From Candidatus Binatia bacterium (lineage in GTDB: Bacteria > Desulfobacterota_B > Binatia > UBA9968 > JAJDTQ01): a stretch of 9,546 nucleotides of DNA. The notes under the pieces are model-generated. The model saw nothing but the letters and a program-made list of their open reading frames with translations, did no database searches and was not told where the DNA came from. Below, piece by piece: positions 1-6,156 of this stretch (positions are counted from its first letter, which is position 1; every line of letters starts with the position of its first letter). The DNA lies in assembly GCA_022827045.1 (NCBI GenBank), contig JAJDTQ010000003.1:1-9546 (forward strand). The letters are read 5' to 3'. Position numbers and translations under genes: made by a program.

Positions 1-381
1 GGCCTTGAGGTAGTCCTCGAAGGCCTGGACCAGGGTGGGCATGACCCTGGCCTCGGCGCGCTCCTGGGCAGGGTCTTCGCCCGAGGCGACCTTGCCGAGG
101 AGTTCCTGGGCCATGCGCCGGGCCTGGTCCGGAGTGATGCGGCCGAAGCGGCCGAGGGTGACGCGCTTGTTGGGAGCAGTCCGGCCGCCGGAGCCCGAGC
201 GGTAGTTGACGACGAAAGTCTTTGCGCCGGAGGGCTGGACCCTTACGCCGAAGCCTGTAAGGCGGTCGTCCCATGCGATCCAGGGTCTGAGGTCGGGCTT
301 GAGGGCCTCGACGGTGCGCTTGGTCAGAGAGGTCCTGAGTCTGGCGGTGCGTTTGCCGGTGTGGTTTTCGATGGTGTCCAT
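1..381 (-). CDS. Tyrosine recombinase/integrase, N-terminal part (partial, runs off left edge)
   Basis: The reverse strand read from an ATG at 381 stays open for 127 codons to the window edge, so the catalytic domain (R-H-R-Y residues) lies outside. The visible part matches the DUF4102 arm-type DNA-binding domain of phage/P4-like integrases. A lysine/arginine-rich start (LTKRTVEALKP, residues 19-29) is followed by WDDRLTGFGVRV (37-48), PSGAKTFVVNYR (50-61) and the strand-helix segment VTLGRFGRITPDQARRMAQELLGKVASGEDP (74-104). Such enzymes integrate and excise islands and ICEs, often at tRNA genes. No Shine-Dalgarno is visible before the ATG, and a promoter-like sequence sits immediately upstream. 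Its transcription runs leftward, away from the CBASS block, so whether it mobilises that block cannot be decided here. Family assignment is confident; target site is unknown. Confidence 0.88.
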   Translation of the reverse strand, partial: MDTIENHTGKRTARLRTSLTKRTVEALKPDLRPWIAWDDRLTGFGVRVQPSGAKTFVVNYRSGSGGRTAPNKRVTLGRFGRITPDQARRMAQELLGKVASGEDPAQERAEARVMPTLVQAFEDYLKA

Positions 382-387
382 GCGGGT

Positions 388-415
388 ATTGTAGCAGACT
401 GAGAGATATATTCAA
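388..415 (-). promoter_or_regulatory. Candidate sigma70-type promoter of the integrase, possibly leaderless
   Basis: On the reverse strand, TTGAAT (415-410) and TACAAT (393-388) are separated by 16 nt. Only six bases (ACCCGC) lie between the -10 box and the integrase ATG at 381. A start 6-7 nt after the -10 would fall on or next to the ATG, predicting a leaderless transcript, which fits the absence of a Shine-Dalgarno. The -35 box lies inside one of the tandem repeats, so a protein bound there could control it. This is a pattern match only. Confidence 0.42.
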
Positions 416-430
416 CACAATATTCAACAC
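408..430. repeat. Tandem pair of ATATTCAACAC upstream of the integrase
   Basis: ATATTCAACAC occurs at 408-418 and again at 420-430, a 12-bp period with one base between copies. The copies are exact and lie in an AT-rich patch next to the integrase start. Short direct repeats in this position are typical of integrase arm-type or excisionase/regulator binding sites, but that role is inferred. Confidence 0.7.
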
Positions 431-547
431 TAGAGAAGAAATCGGGGCGCGGACAGGGGTGCGCATGACCTACCAGCATCTTGGATAAGATACCTAAAAT
501 ACGTCATTTATGGTACTTCGGTCCATTCGCGCGCATTCCTGCCTACA

Positions 548-1507
548 TTGAGAGATAAAAGCGTGGAGCAGGCATACAACCACCTGCCCGAGCCCGGGGA
601 GGGCGACTCCGGCGACGGCAACCAACCCCAGGATGCCGACGGGGCGGGCGGGCAGCCGCCTCCCGGCGGGGACAGCGATGAATTCGGCGATCCGTCCGAT
701 CCCGCCGACCAAGGCGACCGCCGGAACGAGGACAGTCACGACCGGGAAGGCGCATCCGATGCGACCCCGAGCCACGATCCTGCCGGCACGGGCGAGGTCA
801 TGGACGCAGACTCTCGCGCAGGCGACGGCTCCGGTTCCGGCGAGGCGCCCGTGGACACCGCCGCCGAGGAGCAGGCGTGGGACGAGGCCACGCACCAGGC
901 CCTCAGCATCGCCAGGGCCGAGGGTAAGGTCCCGGGCGGCGTCGAGGAGACGGTCCGAAACGCCCACGCAAGCACGCTCGACTGGCGGACGCTCCTGCGT
1001 CGCTACATGACCGACGCCGCACGTTGCGACTACAGTTGGAGCGCACCCAACCGCCGCTTCATCGATTCAGGCCTCTACCTACCCTCCATCCGCTCCGAGG
1101 GCATCGACACCATCGCCGTCATCATCGACACCTCGGGTTCCGTTCCGGGCCAGACCCTAGCCGAGTTCTGGGCGGAACTGCGCGAGGTCGCTGACGAGAT
1201 CCGCCCCGAGAGGATCATCGTGCTCCAGGTCGACGCCGCCCTGCGGGACGCGGCCGAGTACGGGCCTGACGAACTCCCCGAAGAGATCACGGTCAAGGGT
1301 CGGGGCGGCACCGACTTCCGCCCGGGCTTCGAGTGGCTGGACGACCAGGGGATACAACCGGCGGTGTGCCTCTACTTCACCGACATGGAGTGCTCCAGTT
1401 ACCCGGAGGCCGAGCCACCGTTTTCTGTCGCGTGGGTCAGCTGGAACCCGTGCCCGTCGGAGCGAAACCGCCAGCCTTGGGGCGACCGCATCGACATGGC
1501 CGCCTGA
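548..1507 (+). CDS. VWA-like C-terminal half of a DUF2201-type (putative metallopeptidase/VWA) protein, N-terminally truncated
   Basis: The 319-residue frame has three parts. First is a very acidic Gly/Asp/Pro-rich linker (about 15-105). Next is a helical region with ASTLDWRTLLRRYM (141-154). Last is a von Willebrand A-like domain with a full MIDAS: DTSGS (194-198), the GRGGTDF loop (251-257, Thr255) and YFTDM (276-280, Asp279). This matches the C-terminal half of DUF2201 proteins, which normally carry an N-terminal metallopeptidase-like domain of well over 100 residues and usually work beside a MoxR-type AAA ATPase. Here only about ten residues precede the linker (SVEQAYNHLP resembles the domain boundary), and neither the N-terminal domain nor an ATPase is present upstream. 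The TTG at 548 is the first tabulated start, but the frame is open back to a TAG at 431-433 with no good start or ribosome site. Probably a decayed remnant left by insertion or deletion next to the integrase. Domain call is strong; expression is doubtful. Confidence 0.72.
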   Translation: MRDKSVEQAYNHLPEPGEGDSGDGNQPQDADGAGGQPPPGGDSDEFGDPSDPADQGDRRNEDSHDREGASDATPSHDPAGTGEVMDADSRAGDGSGSGEAPVDTAAEEQAWDEATHQALSIARAEGKVPGGVEETVRNAHASTLDWRTLLRRYMTDAARCDYSWSAPNRRFIDSGLYLPSIRSEGIDTIAVIIDTSGSVPGQTLAEFWAELREVADEIRPERIIVLQVDAALRDAAEYGPDELPEEITVKGRGGTDFRPGFEWLDDQGIQPAVCLYFTDMECSSYPEAEPPFSVAWVSWNPCPSERNRQPWGDRIDMAA

Positions 1508-1702
1508 TATCTCAACAAAGCGGCGGGGCCCTGGTTGTTCAGACCGGATCATGGGACCCGTTCTACGACGGGAGCTCGTGGCCCTTGGGGAACGTTCAGG
1601 CCGCTTCGGGAGAAGCGAAGCACCCCGCCATTGCCTCACGGCCTTCGTCCTCTTGTTCCGGTGTAAGGCGTTCCGCCGGAAGGGCAAAGAAACGCGGTAC
1701 CT
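1508..1702. other. Convergent intergenic region with small hairpins
   Basis: This lies between the 3' ends of the VWA remnant and the E2 gene. It holds a perfect 6-bp stem with a GGGA loop (CGCTTC at 1602-1607, GAAGCG at 1612-1617) and a looser inverted repeat TTCCGG (1656-1661)/CCGGAA (1676-1681). Neither has a T-tract on either strand, so I do not call an intrinsic terminator. Reading frames here show no recognisable protein. Confidence 0.4.
1570..1583 (+). repeat. 14-bp direct repeat, left copy (GGGAGCTCGTGGCC)
   Basis: GGGAGCTCGTGGCC is found here and, in the same orientation, at 8786-8799. The two copies lie outside the CBASS/regulator/IS block, in the left and right non-coding flanks. 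No extended similarity is evident around them. The match is exact; its meaning as an island boundary is inferred. Confidence 0.5.
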
Positions 1703-2446
1703 TCAGACCTTAAACCCATTCAGTAGCCGGATCAGTTGATTTCGCAGTGGACCCGGAAAAAAGAGTTGTCCTTTTTCAAATTCGGCGAAACAGACCCCAA
1801 AGATTGCCATGAAATCGCCGCGCACGGTCTCCGGCGTATGGTGCTCGTGAAGAGCGCGCAAGACTGATCCGTGGCACGCCCGAACTTTAAGACCGCTTCC
1901 ACATGGACAGTCGTGGTGCCCGCGGTATCCATGCTCTAAGAGGAAACAGATGACGGCCAGCGCCTCAAGGGGACCTCGTAGGCCAAGCGTATCGACATAG
2001 TGGCGAAGGATGCCCTCATATCCATGCGCCGCTTCGTCGAACGGGTGATAACCGTGTTTGCTCCAGAAACAGTACCCATACAGATAGGGGACTAGCAGCC
2101 GATCTACGAATCCCAGGAGAGTCGGCTGTTCAAGAAACACGCGTCGCTGCTCAATCGGGACAGCGAGGCAAAGGGTGCGATCCGTATTGAGATGTTCGTA
2201 ATCGGCCCCGATCCGACCACCGATCTCCTTCGCCCGCGGTAATCGGTCGGGGAACACGTGCGGAATAGTCAGTTCGATGTCGAACGAGGCAGTGATGGTT
2301 TCCAGCCCGTCGGCGGACGCCTCGAAATCCAACGTGCCGGACAAGAGGGTTTCTGCATCGTGCTCGACGATGTCCATCAGTCCCTTGTGGACGGCACTTA
2401 GCTCGACGATCTGCTTCCGTAAATCCTCCGTCACCTGCGTCGCCAC
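1703..2446 (-). CDS. CBASS E2-like (ubiquitin-conjugating-type) protein with C-terminal SEC-C-like motif
   Basis: 247 residues. Residues about 50-97 look like an E2/UBC-type core: strand FDIELTIPHVFPDRLP (55-70) with the conserved P-x-x-P turn, then HLNTDRTLCL (85-94), the E2 signature of a His/Asn segment leading to the catalytic cysteine, here Cys93. The C-terminal part carries a zinc-finger-like CPCGSG...CHG (180-193: Cys180, Cys182, Cys191, His192), as in SEC-C motifs. In short type II CBASS a stand-alone E2 acts on the CD-NTase through a ubiquitin-like thioester reaction and controls its activity. It is the last gene of the operon and overlaps the CD-NTase gene: the GTG at 2446 lies 16 nt inside it, while an alternative GTG at 2434 gives a GTGA overlap and a protein four residues shorter. 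Neither has a clear Shine-Dalgarno, so translation is probably coupled. E2 identity rests on motif plus context. Confidence 0.8.
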   Translation of the reverse strand: MATQVTEDLRKQIVELSAVHKGLMDIVEHDAETLLSGTLDFEASADGLETITASFDIELTIPHVFPDRLPRAKEIGGRIGADYEHLNTDRTLCLAVPIEQRRVFLEQPTLLGFVDRLLVPYLYGYCFWSKHGYHPFDEAAHGYEGILRHYVDTLGLRGPLEALAVICFLLEHGYRGHHDCPCGSGLKVRACHGSVLRALHEHHTPETVRGDFMAIFGVCFAEFEKGQLFFPGPLRNQLIRLLNGFKV

Positions 2447-3633
2447 GGTTTCGCGGGCCTGTTGATGTGGATTCGCGGGCGCGGCTCCACGGCCCCGGCC
2501 GATGGAACGAGAACGTCAAAATGCTTGGCTACCGCAGCGGTCCCCAACACCCGGGCCAGATTCTCCTGGAGCAGACGTGGGTTCGTCTCGGGCTGAGGAT
2601 TCAGCAGGTCCTTTTGCAAGCCGGTCACCCAAGAAAAGAACGCCCGTGCACGTGCGTGATCGTCCTCATGCCATCGGTCCGCGAAGTTCTCGGCCGGATT
2701 GACCGGGTTGCCGATATACCACCTGCCGTTCGGGAGCCGCTGGATGAGACCCATTGTCGCCAGAGACGGGTCGATCGCTCTGCCCTCCACGAGCCCCGCA
2801 TGTCTCTGGAGTCTGCCAACAATGCCGGCCAAGGCGGAATGCGTGTCGGGTTCGCCCTGGTAGAGGTGCGCGGCAAGGGTCGTGATGATGACCGAGATCG
2901 GCGCGTGGTCAATCCTCTCGGGACCATTGAAGTGCAGGTCGCGATTCCGCTTCATGAGCTGGACCGACCGCTGCAGCGGCGTCCGGACCAGCTGATCCGG
3001 GACGTCGTCGACGCTCGCATAAATGAGGGATGCGTGACGCTGGATGAACCGCTTCTGTTCGACGACGACACGCGCAAATGCAGCGGCGTTCCTGCCATCG
3101 AACCAAGTGCCGTACCCGCGTGGGTCGCTTGCCGACCAGGAGTAGCCGCCGTCGCTCTTGTGGGTAATTGCAATAGCGGTGCATTGGACCCCCTCTTCGT
3201 CCGGAACGGCGGGCAAGACGTCGAGATGGAACCCCACGCGGTCCTGTTCGGCGTATTCGAGGGTCCAGCACCGTCGGCCTTCGGTATCGAGAAGCCGACG
3301 GTAGGTCTCGTGTTGCCGGAGCCGGTCGCCCACCATCCGCTTGACCATCTGCGGAGTAGTAAAATGCTTGCCTAGGGGCATCTCGCACACCAGATCGATG
3401 TCGTAGCTTGCCTCGGTGCCGTGGCGGATGGGCCTGACAACTGTCCCGAGCCGGAACGATCCTTGGGGGTAGATGACAAGCTGGGCCGAGCATCCAGGAT
3501 AGTCGCCATCCTCGAGCCAACGCCCGACCGCATGGTAACGGTCCACAGCGTCCTGATACTTGCTCGGCGGTATGTCGATCTCGCTGGCGACTCCCTCTAG
3601 GAACTCGTTAGTCTTGCTGAAATCTACGGACAT
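2431..3633 (-). CDS. CBASS CD-NTase (cGAS/DncV-like nucleotidyltransferase)
   Basis: 400 residues. It makes the cyclic oligonucleotide second messenger of the CBASS system from NTPs in the cytoplasm. The polymerase-beta-like core is clear: GSFRLGT (58-64), catalytic D-x-D in SYDIDLV (Asp78, Asp80) and the third acidic residue in FHLDVLPAVPD (Asp138). The family segment with DPRGYGTWF (170-178) and the helix TPLQRSVQLMKRNRD (218-232) follow. Length is normal. The ATG at 3633 is well supported by AGGAGG about 8 nt upstream. It lies 33 nt after the CapV gene and overlaps the E2 gene, so the three form one operon. I cannot assign the clade or the nucleotide product from sequence alone. The C-terminus reads RPAKPWRRR and has no terminal glycine, which matters because reported E2 chemistry in short type II CBASS uses the CD-NTase C-terminus. 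Confidence 0.9.
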   Translation of the reverse strand: MSVDFSKTNEFLEGVASEIDIPPSKYQDAVDRYHAVGRWLEDGDYPGCSAQLVIYPQGSFRLGTVVRPIRHGTEASYDIDLVCEMPLGKHFTTPQMVKRMVGDRLRQHETYRRLLDTEGRRCWTLEYAEQDRVGFHLDVLPAVPDEEGVQCTAIAITHKSDGGYSWSASDPRGYGTWFDGRNAAAFARVVVEQKRFIQRHASLIYASVDDVPDQLVRTPLQRSVQLMKRNRDLHFNGPERIDHAPISVIITTLAAHLYQGEPDTHSALAGIVGRLQRHAGLVEGRAIDPSLATMGLIQRLPNGRWYIGNPVNPAENFADRWHEDDHARARAFFSWVTGLQKDLLNPQPETNPRLLQENLARVLGTAAVAKHFDVLVPSAGAVEPRPRIHINRPAKPWRRR

Positions 3634-3666
3634 GGTTGCAACCTCCTCTGTTTTGAAGACCCTCTA

Positions 3667-4656
3667 CTAGAGCCGATAGACCGGGGAGAACGTCTCCGCC
3701 GGAGCGTTAAAGAATACGGGTGCGAGGACCGGGTACCGATCACGCGCGAAAGAGTGTCCGAGCCCCTTAAGGTCCTGGATGACGCGGGCGTCGTCCATCT
3801 TGAAGGCGTTCAACGGGACGGTATGGTTGATCCGGTAGATTGCCTCCCGCTCGTGCTCGTGGCCGGTAAGCAGTTTCGCGACTCCCATCGCGCCGTGGGA
3901 TTGACCGTCCATGAAGAGCTTGACGATCTTGGAACCCAACGTGCCGATACCCGCCCACTTGTGAACGCTGTACGTCTCGTCGAGGCAGCCGAGGCTGAGA
4001 ACGTGCAGCGAGTCGCGCGGCCAGCCCAGCATCGCCATTCCCTCGACGACAGCCAGGGCCGTAGGGTTGTTCGCCCAAGTCCCACCATCGGTCAGACCAG
4101 CCGCATCCTGCGTCACGTGTTGGCGGAAGTAGGTGGGTGCGGCAGCGGTTGCCATTGCGGCGTCGACCGCTAGGCACTTGTAGTCGTTGCGAAGGCGCGG
4201 GTGGTGCGCGGTCTTGTAGACGTAGACGCAGCGTGCCACAGGATTCCACGCGGGAACGAGCAGGCGCGTCTTGGCCTCACCGATTCGGCGATCGCCGAGA
4301 ACTTCTTCGAGAACGGTTCGGAGGGGCCTAGCATCGTATTTTTGCATAATCAGCCACCGCCCGAGGCGCAGCTTGCCGAGTATGAAGTCGGCGACTGGTC
4401 CGCGGCCCTGGCCGAAGATCTCCAGGCCGCGCTGCTCGTAGAGATCGAGCAGTTCGGTCGCGCGGAGCCCCATCGCGAGCCCTACGGCGATGATGCCGCC
4501 GGTGGACGTGCCGGCGATCAGATCGAAGTAGCTGCCTATAGGCTTCGGCAGGTGCTGTTCGAGCCCTGCGAGGAAAGCGGCAGGAAACGTCCCCTGGATC
4601 CCGCCCCCGTCGATGGACAGGAGGCGGCGAGGCGGCTGTAGTCCTGTGTTCGTCAT
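3667..4656 (-). CDS. capV: CapV-like patatin phospholipase, CBASS effector
   Basis: 329 residues, patatin-like phospholipase fold from near the N-terminus. The oxyanion-hole glycine run is DGGGIQG (16-22). The nucleophile elbow is GTSTG (49-53, Ser51) and the catalytic aspartate is in DGG (190-192, Asp190), completing the Ser-Asp dyad. In CBASS this type of protein is activated by the cyclic nucleotide made by the adjacent CD-NTase and hydrolyses membrane phospholipids, killing the infected cell. It is the first gene of the operon, followed after 33 nt by the CD-NTase, and is transcribed divergently from the XRE/metallopeptidase pair. A moderate ribosome site (AAGGA) lies about 12 nt before the ATG at 4656. 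No membrane segment or signal peptide is seen, as expected for a cytosolic enzyme acting on the inner membrane. Length and motifs look intact. Confidence 0.9.
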   Translation of the reverse strand: MTNTGLQPPRRLLSIDGGGIQGTFPAAFLAGLEQHLPKPIGSYFDLIAGTSTGGIIAVGLAMGLRATELLDLYEQRGLEIFGQGRGPVADFILGKLRLGRWLIMQKYDARPLRTVLEEVLGDRRIGEAKTRLLVPAWNPVARCVYVYKTAHHPRLRNDYKCLAVDAAMATAAAPTYFRQHVTQDAAGLTDGGTWANNPTALAVVEGMAMLGWPRDSLHVLSLGCLDETYSVHKWAGIGTLGSKIVKLFMDGQSHGAMGVAKLLTGHEHEREAIYRINHTVPLNAFKMDDARVIQDLKGLGHSFARDRYPVLAPVFFNAPAETFSPVYRL

Positions 4657-4731
4657 GGCAGATCAGGGTCCTTCGCCATCCACACCCGCATTCCGTTGGG
4701 CGGTTCGATCACACATGGGGTCAGACAATCC

Positions 4732-4760
4732 TTGTCGCAGATGCCATAATGAGCTATCTT
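4732..4760 (+). promoter_or_regulatory. Candidate promoter for capH/capP
   Basis: TTGTCG (4732-4737), a 17-nt spacer and TATCTT (4755-4760) each match four of six consensus positions. A nearby CATAAT (4745-4750) is an alternative -10. The -35 box overlaps one arm of a GACAA-TCC-TTGTC inverted pair. Weak, position-based support only. Confidence 0.28.
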
Positions 4761-4837
4761 GGTGCCCGTGCAGACGACGGGCAACAGCGTTCTCCAGCGC
4801 TAAAGACCACGAGAAATTCAAGCTTTGCCCGACTTTA

Positions 4838-4855
4838 GTTGTCCATGCGGACAAC
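4838..4855. promoter_or_regulatory. Perfect inverted repeat, candidate CapH operator
   Basis: GTTGTCC (4838-4844), spacer ATGC, then GGACAAC (4849-4855): exact 7-bp arms, 18 bp overall, ending 36 nt before the XRE start codon. XRE-family dimers usually bind such short dyads near their own promoter. The same half-site core (GACAA/TTGTC) recurs at 4724-4736 with the arms in reversed order. The repeat is certain; the binding protein is inferred from position. Confidence 0.6.
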
Positions 4856-4891
4856 ATACCGTCAGCGAGGATTTATGTCAAGGGGGGAAGC

Positions 4892-5275
4892 ATGTCGTTC
4901 GGCTACACGCTGAGAAAATTCCGCGAAGCCCGCAATCTGAGCCTACGGGAGTTCGGCAAGCTGTGCGGCATCGACCACGCGTACATTCACCGGCTTGAAA
5001 GGGAGGAGAAGACGGCGCCCTCCGAGCAGGTAGTCGACGCGTTTGTCCGCACCTTGAAGTTGACCCCCCGGAGGGCGGATCTCTTGCGGCAACTGGTCGG
5101 AAAGGCTGTCAACCGCACCCTCATCGACGTGTTCGTGGAAGACGAGGGTCGGCCGCTGGACTTGCTTGAACCTGCTCACCAAATGAGCTTCAGAGGAAAG
5201 CGTCCAGAAACCGCTGACGAGTGGCGCCGACACGTGGACCGTTTGGCCCAGTTTTTTGATGAAGACGAAGGGTGA
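4892..5275 (+). CDS. capH: XRE-family HTH regulator, CapH-like repressor of the CBASS operon
   Basis: 127 residues. Residues about 5-60 form a Cro/CI-type helix-turn-helix: LRKFREARNLSLREFGKL, then GIDHAYIHRLEREEKTAPS as turn and recognition helix, followed by a helix ending VRTLKLTPRRADLLRQL. The remainder (about 70-127) is a charged tail with no recognised domain. A good ribosome site (AGGGGGGAAG) directly before the ATG at 4892 fixes the start over longer upstream options. The stop overlaps the next gene. In CapH/CapP pairs the HTH protein represses CBASS transcription and is cleaved by its partner protease after DNA damage. Divergent placement next to a CBASS operon and fusion-like coupling to an HExxH protease match that arrangement. 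HTH identity is certain; the CapH role is by context. Confidence 0.85.
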   Translation: MSFGYTLRKFREARNLSLREFGKLCGIDHAYIHRLEREEKTAPSEQVVDAFVRTLKLTPRRADLLRQLVGKAVNRTLIDVFVEDEGRPLDLLEPAHQMSFRGKRPETADEWRRHVDRLAQFFDEDEG

Positions 5276-6156
5276 TGGACGAGTTCCAAACGATTCTCAG
5301 GGCTCGCAAATTCGTCGGAGATACCGGTAACGAATCTGTACCCGTCGACATCAAGCATCTGGCTGCTGCGGCAGAGGCGAAGATCAAGATCGTCTACGAT
5401 CTAGCTGACGACGAATCCGGCCAGATGACCCCGTTCAAGGGCAAACACCTCATCATCGTCAACGGCAATCACAGGGAAGAACGGCAACGCTTCACCGTGT
5501 TGCACGAGATTGCCCACATCGTGCTCGGACTGCCCTCGCGGCATCACGGCGAGACGCTAAAGACCGACGTGCTTCTGCGCTACCGACAACGACCCGAGGA
5601 AGAGATACTTTGCGATGTTTTCGCCGCCGAGTGTTTGCTTCCCTACGATTCCTTCGCCAAGGAAGTCGCCGACACGGATATTTCCCTGGATGCGGTCAAG
5701 TCCTTGGCGGAGGCGTACAAGGCATCATTGACGGCAACGGGGTCTCGATTCGCCGTGAACGCAAACGAGCCCTGCGCGTTTGTTCTAAGCGAGGACGGAT
5801 GGATCCGCTATGTGTCCCGATCCAAGTATCTGAGTGAGTTGAACGGCTGGATCGATGTCAAGGTCCCTGTGCCGGAAGGCAGCGTCGCCCACCACCTGAT
5901 GCACGGTGGTGCGAAGATCCAGGACTACGACGAGATCTCAACGGACGTGTGGTTCGCCGAAGGCTTCCAGAACCGGCCGCTAGTCGCGGAAGAAGCCGTC
6001 CTGCTGCCGGAATGGAATCAGTGTCTATCACTCGTCTGGTTTGACGAGAGTCTGAAGCCGGTGCGTGAACGTTGGGACGAGGACGAAGACAATGAACCTT
6101 TGCTCAAAGAACTTGACGGCACACTTCCGTGGCCGCCCAAAAGCCGCCGCAGATAA
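5275..6156 (+). CDS. capP: ImmA/IrrE-type zinc metallopeptidase, CapP-like
   Basis: 293 residues from the ATG at 5275 (TGATG overlap with the preceding stop); the GTG at 5272 is an equally possible start one residue longer. The metallopeptidase signature FTVLHEIAHIVLG contains HEIAH at 77-81 (His77, Glu78, His81). The third zinc ligand is probably Glu109 or Glu110 in the EEEILCDVFAAECLLP segment (108-123), the usual ImmA/IrrE helix. The C-terminal half (about 150-293) is not recognised and may be the sensing domain. It contains PVPEGSVAHHL and the acidic end DEDEDNEPLLKEL. In the known CapH/CapP system the protease is activated by single-stranded DNA and cleaves the HTH repressor, inducing CBASS. 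A cysteine-switch has been described for that family; Cys113 and Cys120 beside the ligand helix are candidates here. Protease family confident, pathway inferred from neighbours. Confidence 0.85.
   Translation: MDEFQTILRARKFVGDTGNESVPVDIKHLAAAAEAKIKIVYDLADDESGQMTPFKGKHLIIVNGNHREERQRFTVLHEIAHIVLGLPSRHHGETLKTDVLLRYRQRPEEEILCDVFAAECLLPYDSFAKEVADTDISLDAVKSLAEAYKASLTATGSRFAVNANEPCAFVLSEDGWIRYVSRSKYLSELNGWIDVKVPVPEGSVAHHLMHGGAKIQDYDEISTDVWFAEGFQNRPLVAEEAVLLPEWNQCLSLVWFDESLKPVRERWDEDEDNEPLLKELDGTLPWPPKSRRR

Larger units (their letters stand above)
4657..4891. promoter_or_regulatory. Divergent control region between the CBASS operon and capH/capP
   Basis: These 235 bp separate the start of capV (leftward) from the XRE gene (rightward), so promoters for both transcripts must lie here or be supplied by read-through. 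It contains the perfect inverted repeat at 4838-4855, a second GACAA/TTGTC pair at 4724-4736 and a candidate rightward promoter at 4732-4760. No convincing leftward -35/-10 pair was found. An open frame continues upstream of the XRE ATG, but it codes for nothing recognisable. Confidence 0.6.

Noticed and set aside
494..967. 157-codon minus-strand frame opposite the VWA remnant linker
   Set aside because: Its Gly/Val/Arg-rich translation is the complement of the acidic repetitive linker; no ribosome site or motif.
1602..1617. Hairpin as a transcription terminator of the CBASS operon
   Set aside because: The stem is only 6 bp and no run of T follows on either strand.
1768..1780. Second IS terminal repeat (TCCTTTTTCAAA)
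   Set aside because: It only loosely resembles the inverse of 7920-7935 and lies inside the conserved frame of the E2 gene.
2467..3375. 302-codon open frame on the plus strand opposite the CD-NTase
   Set aside because: It is fully antisense to a gene with intact catalytic motifs, has no recognisable domain, and is the kind of long shadow frame that GC-rich coding DNA produces.
4613..4891. Longer start for the XRE gene
   Set aside because: The added residues overlap capV, look non-coding, and the strong ribosome site sits at 4881-4890 directly before the ATG at 4892.
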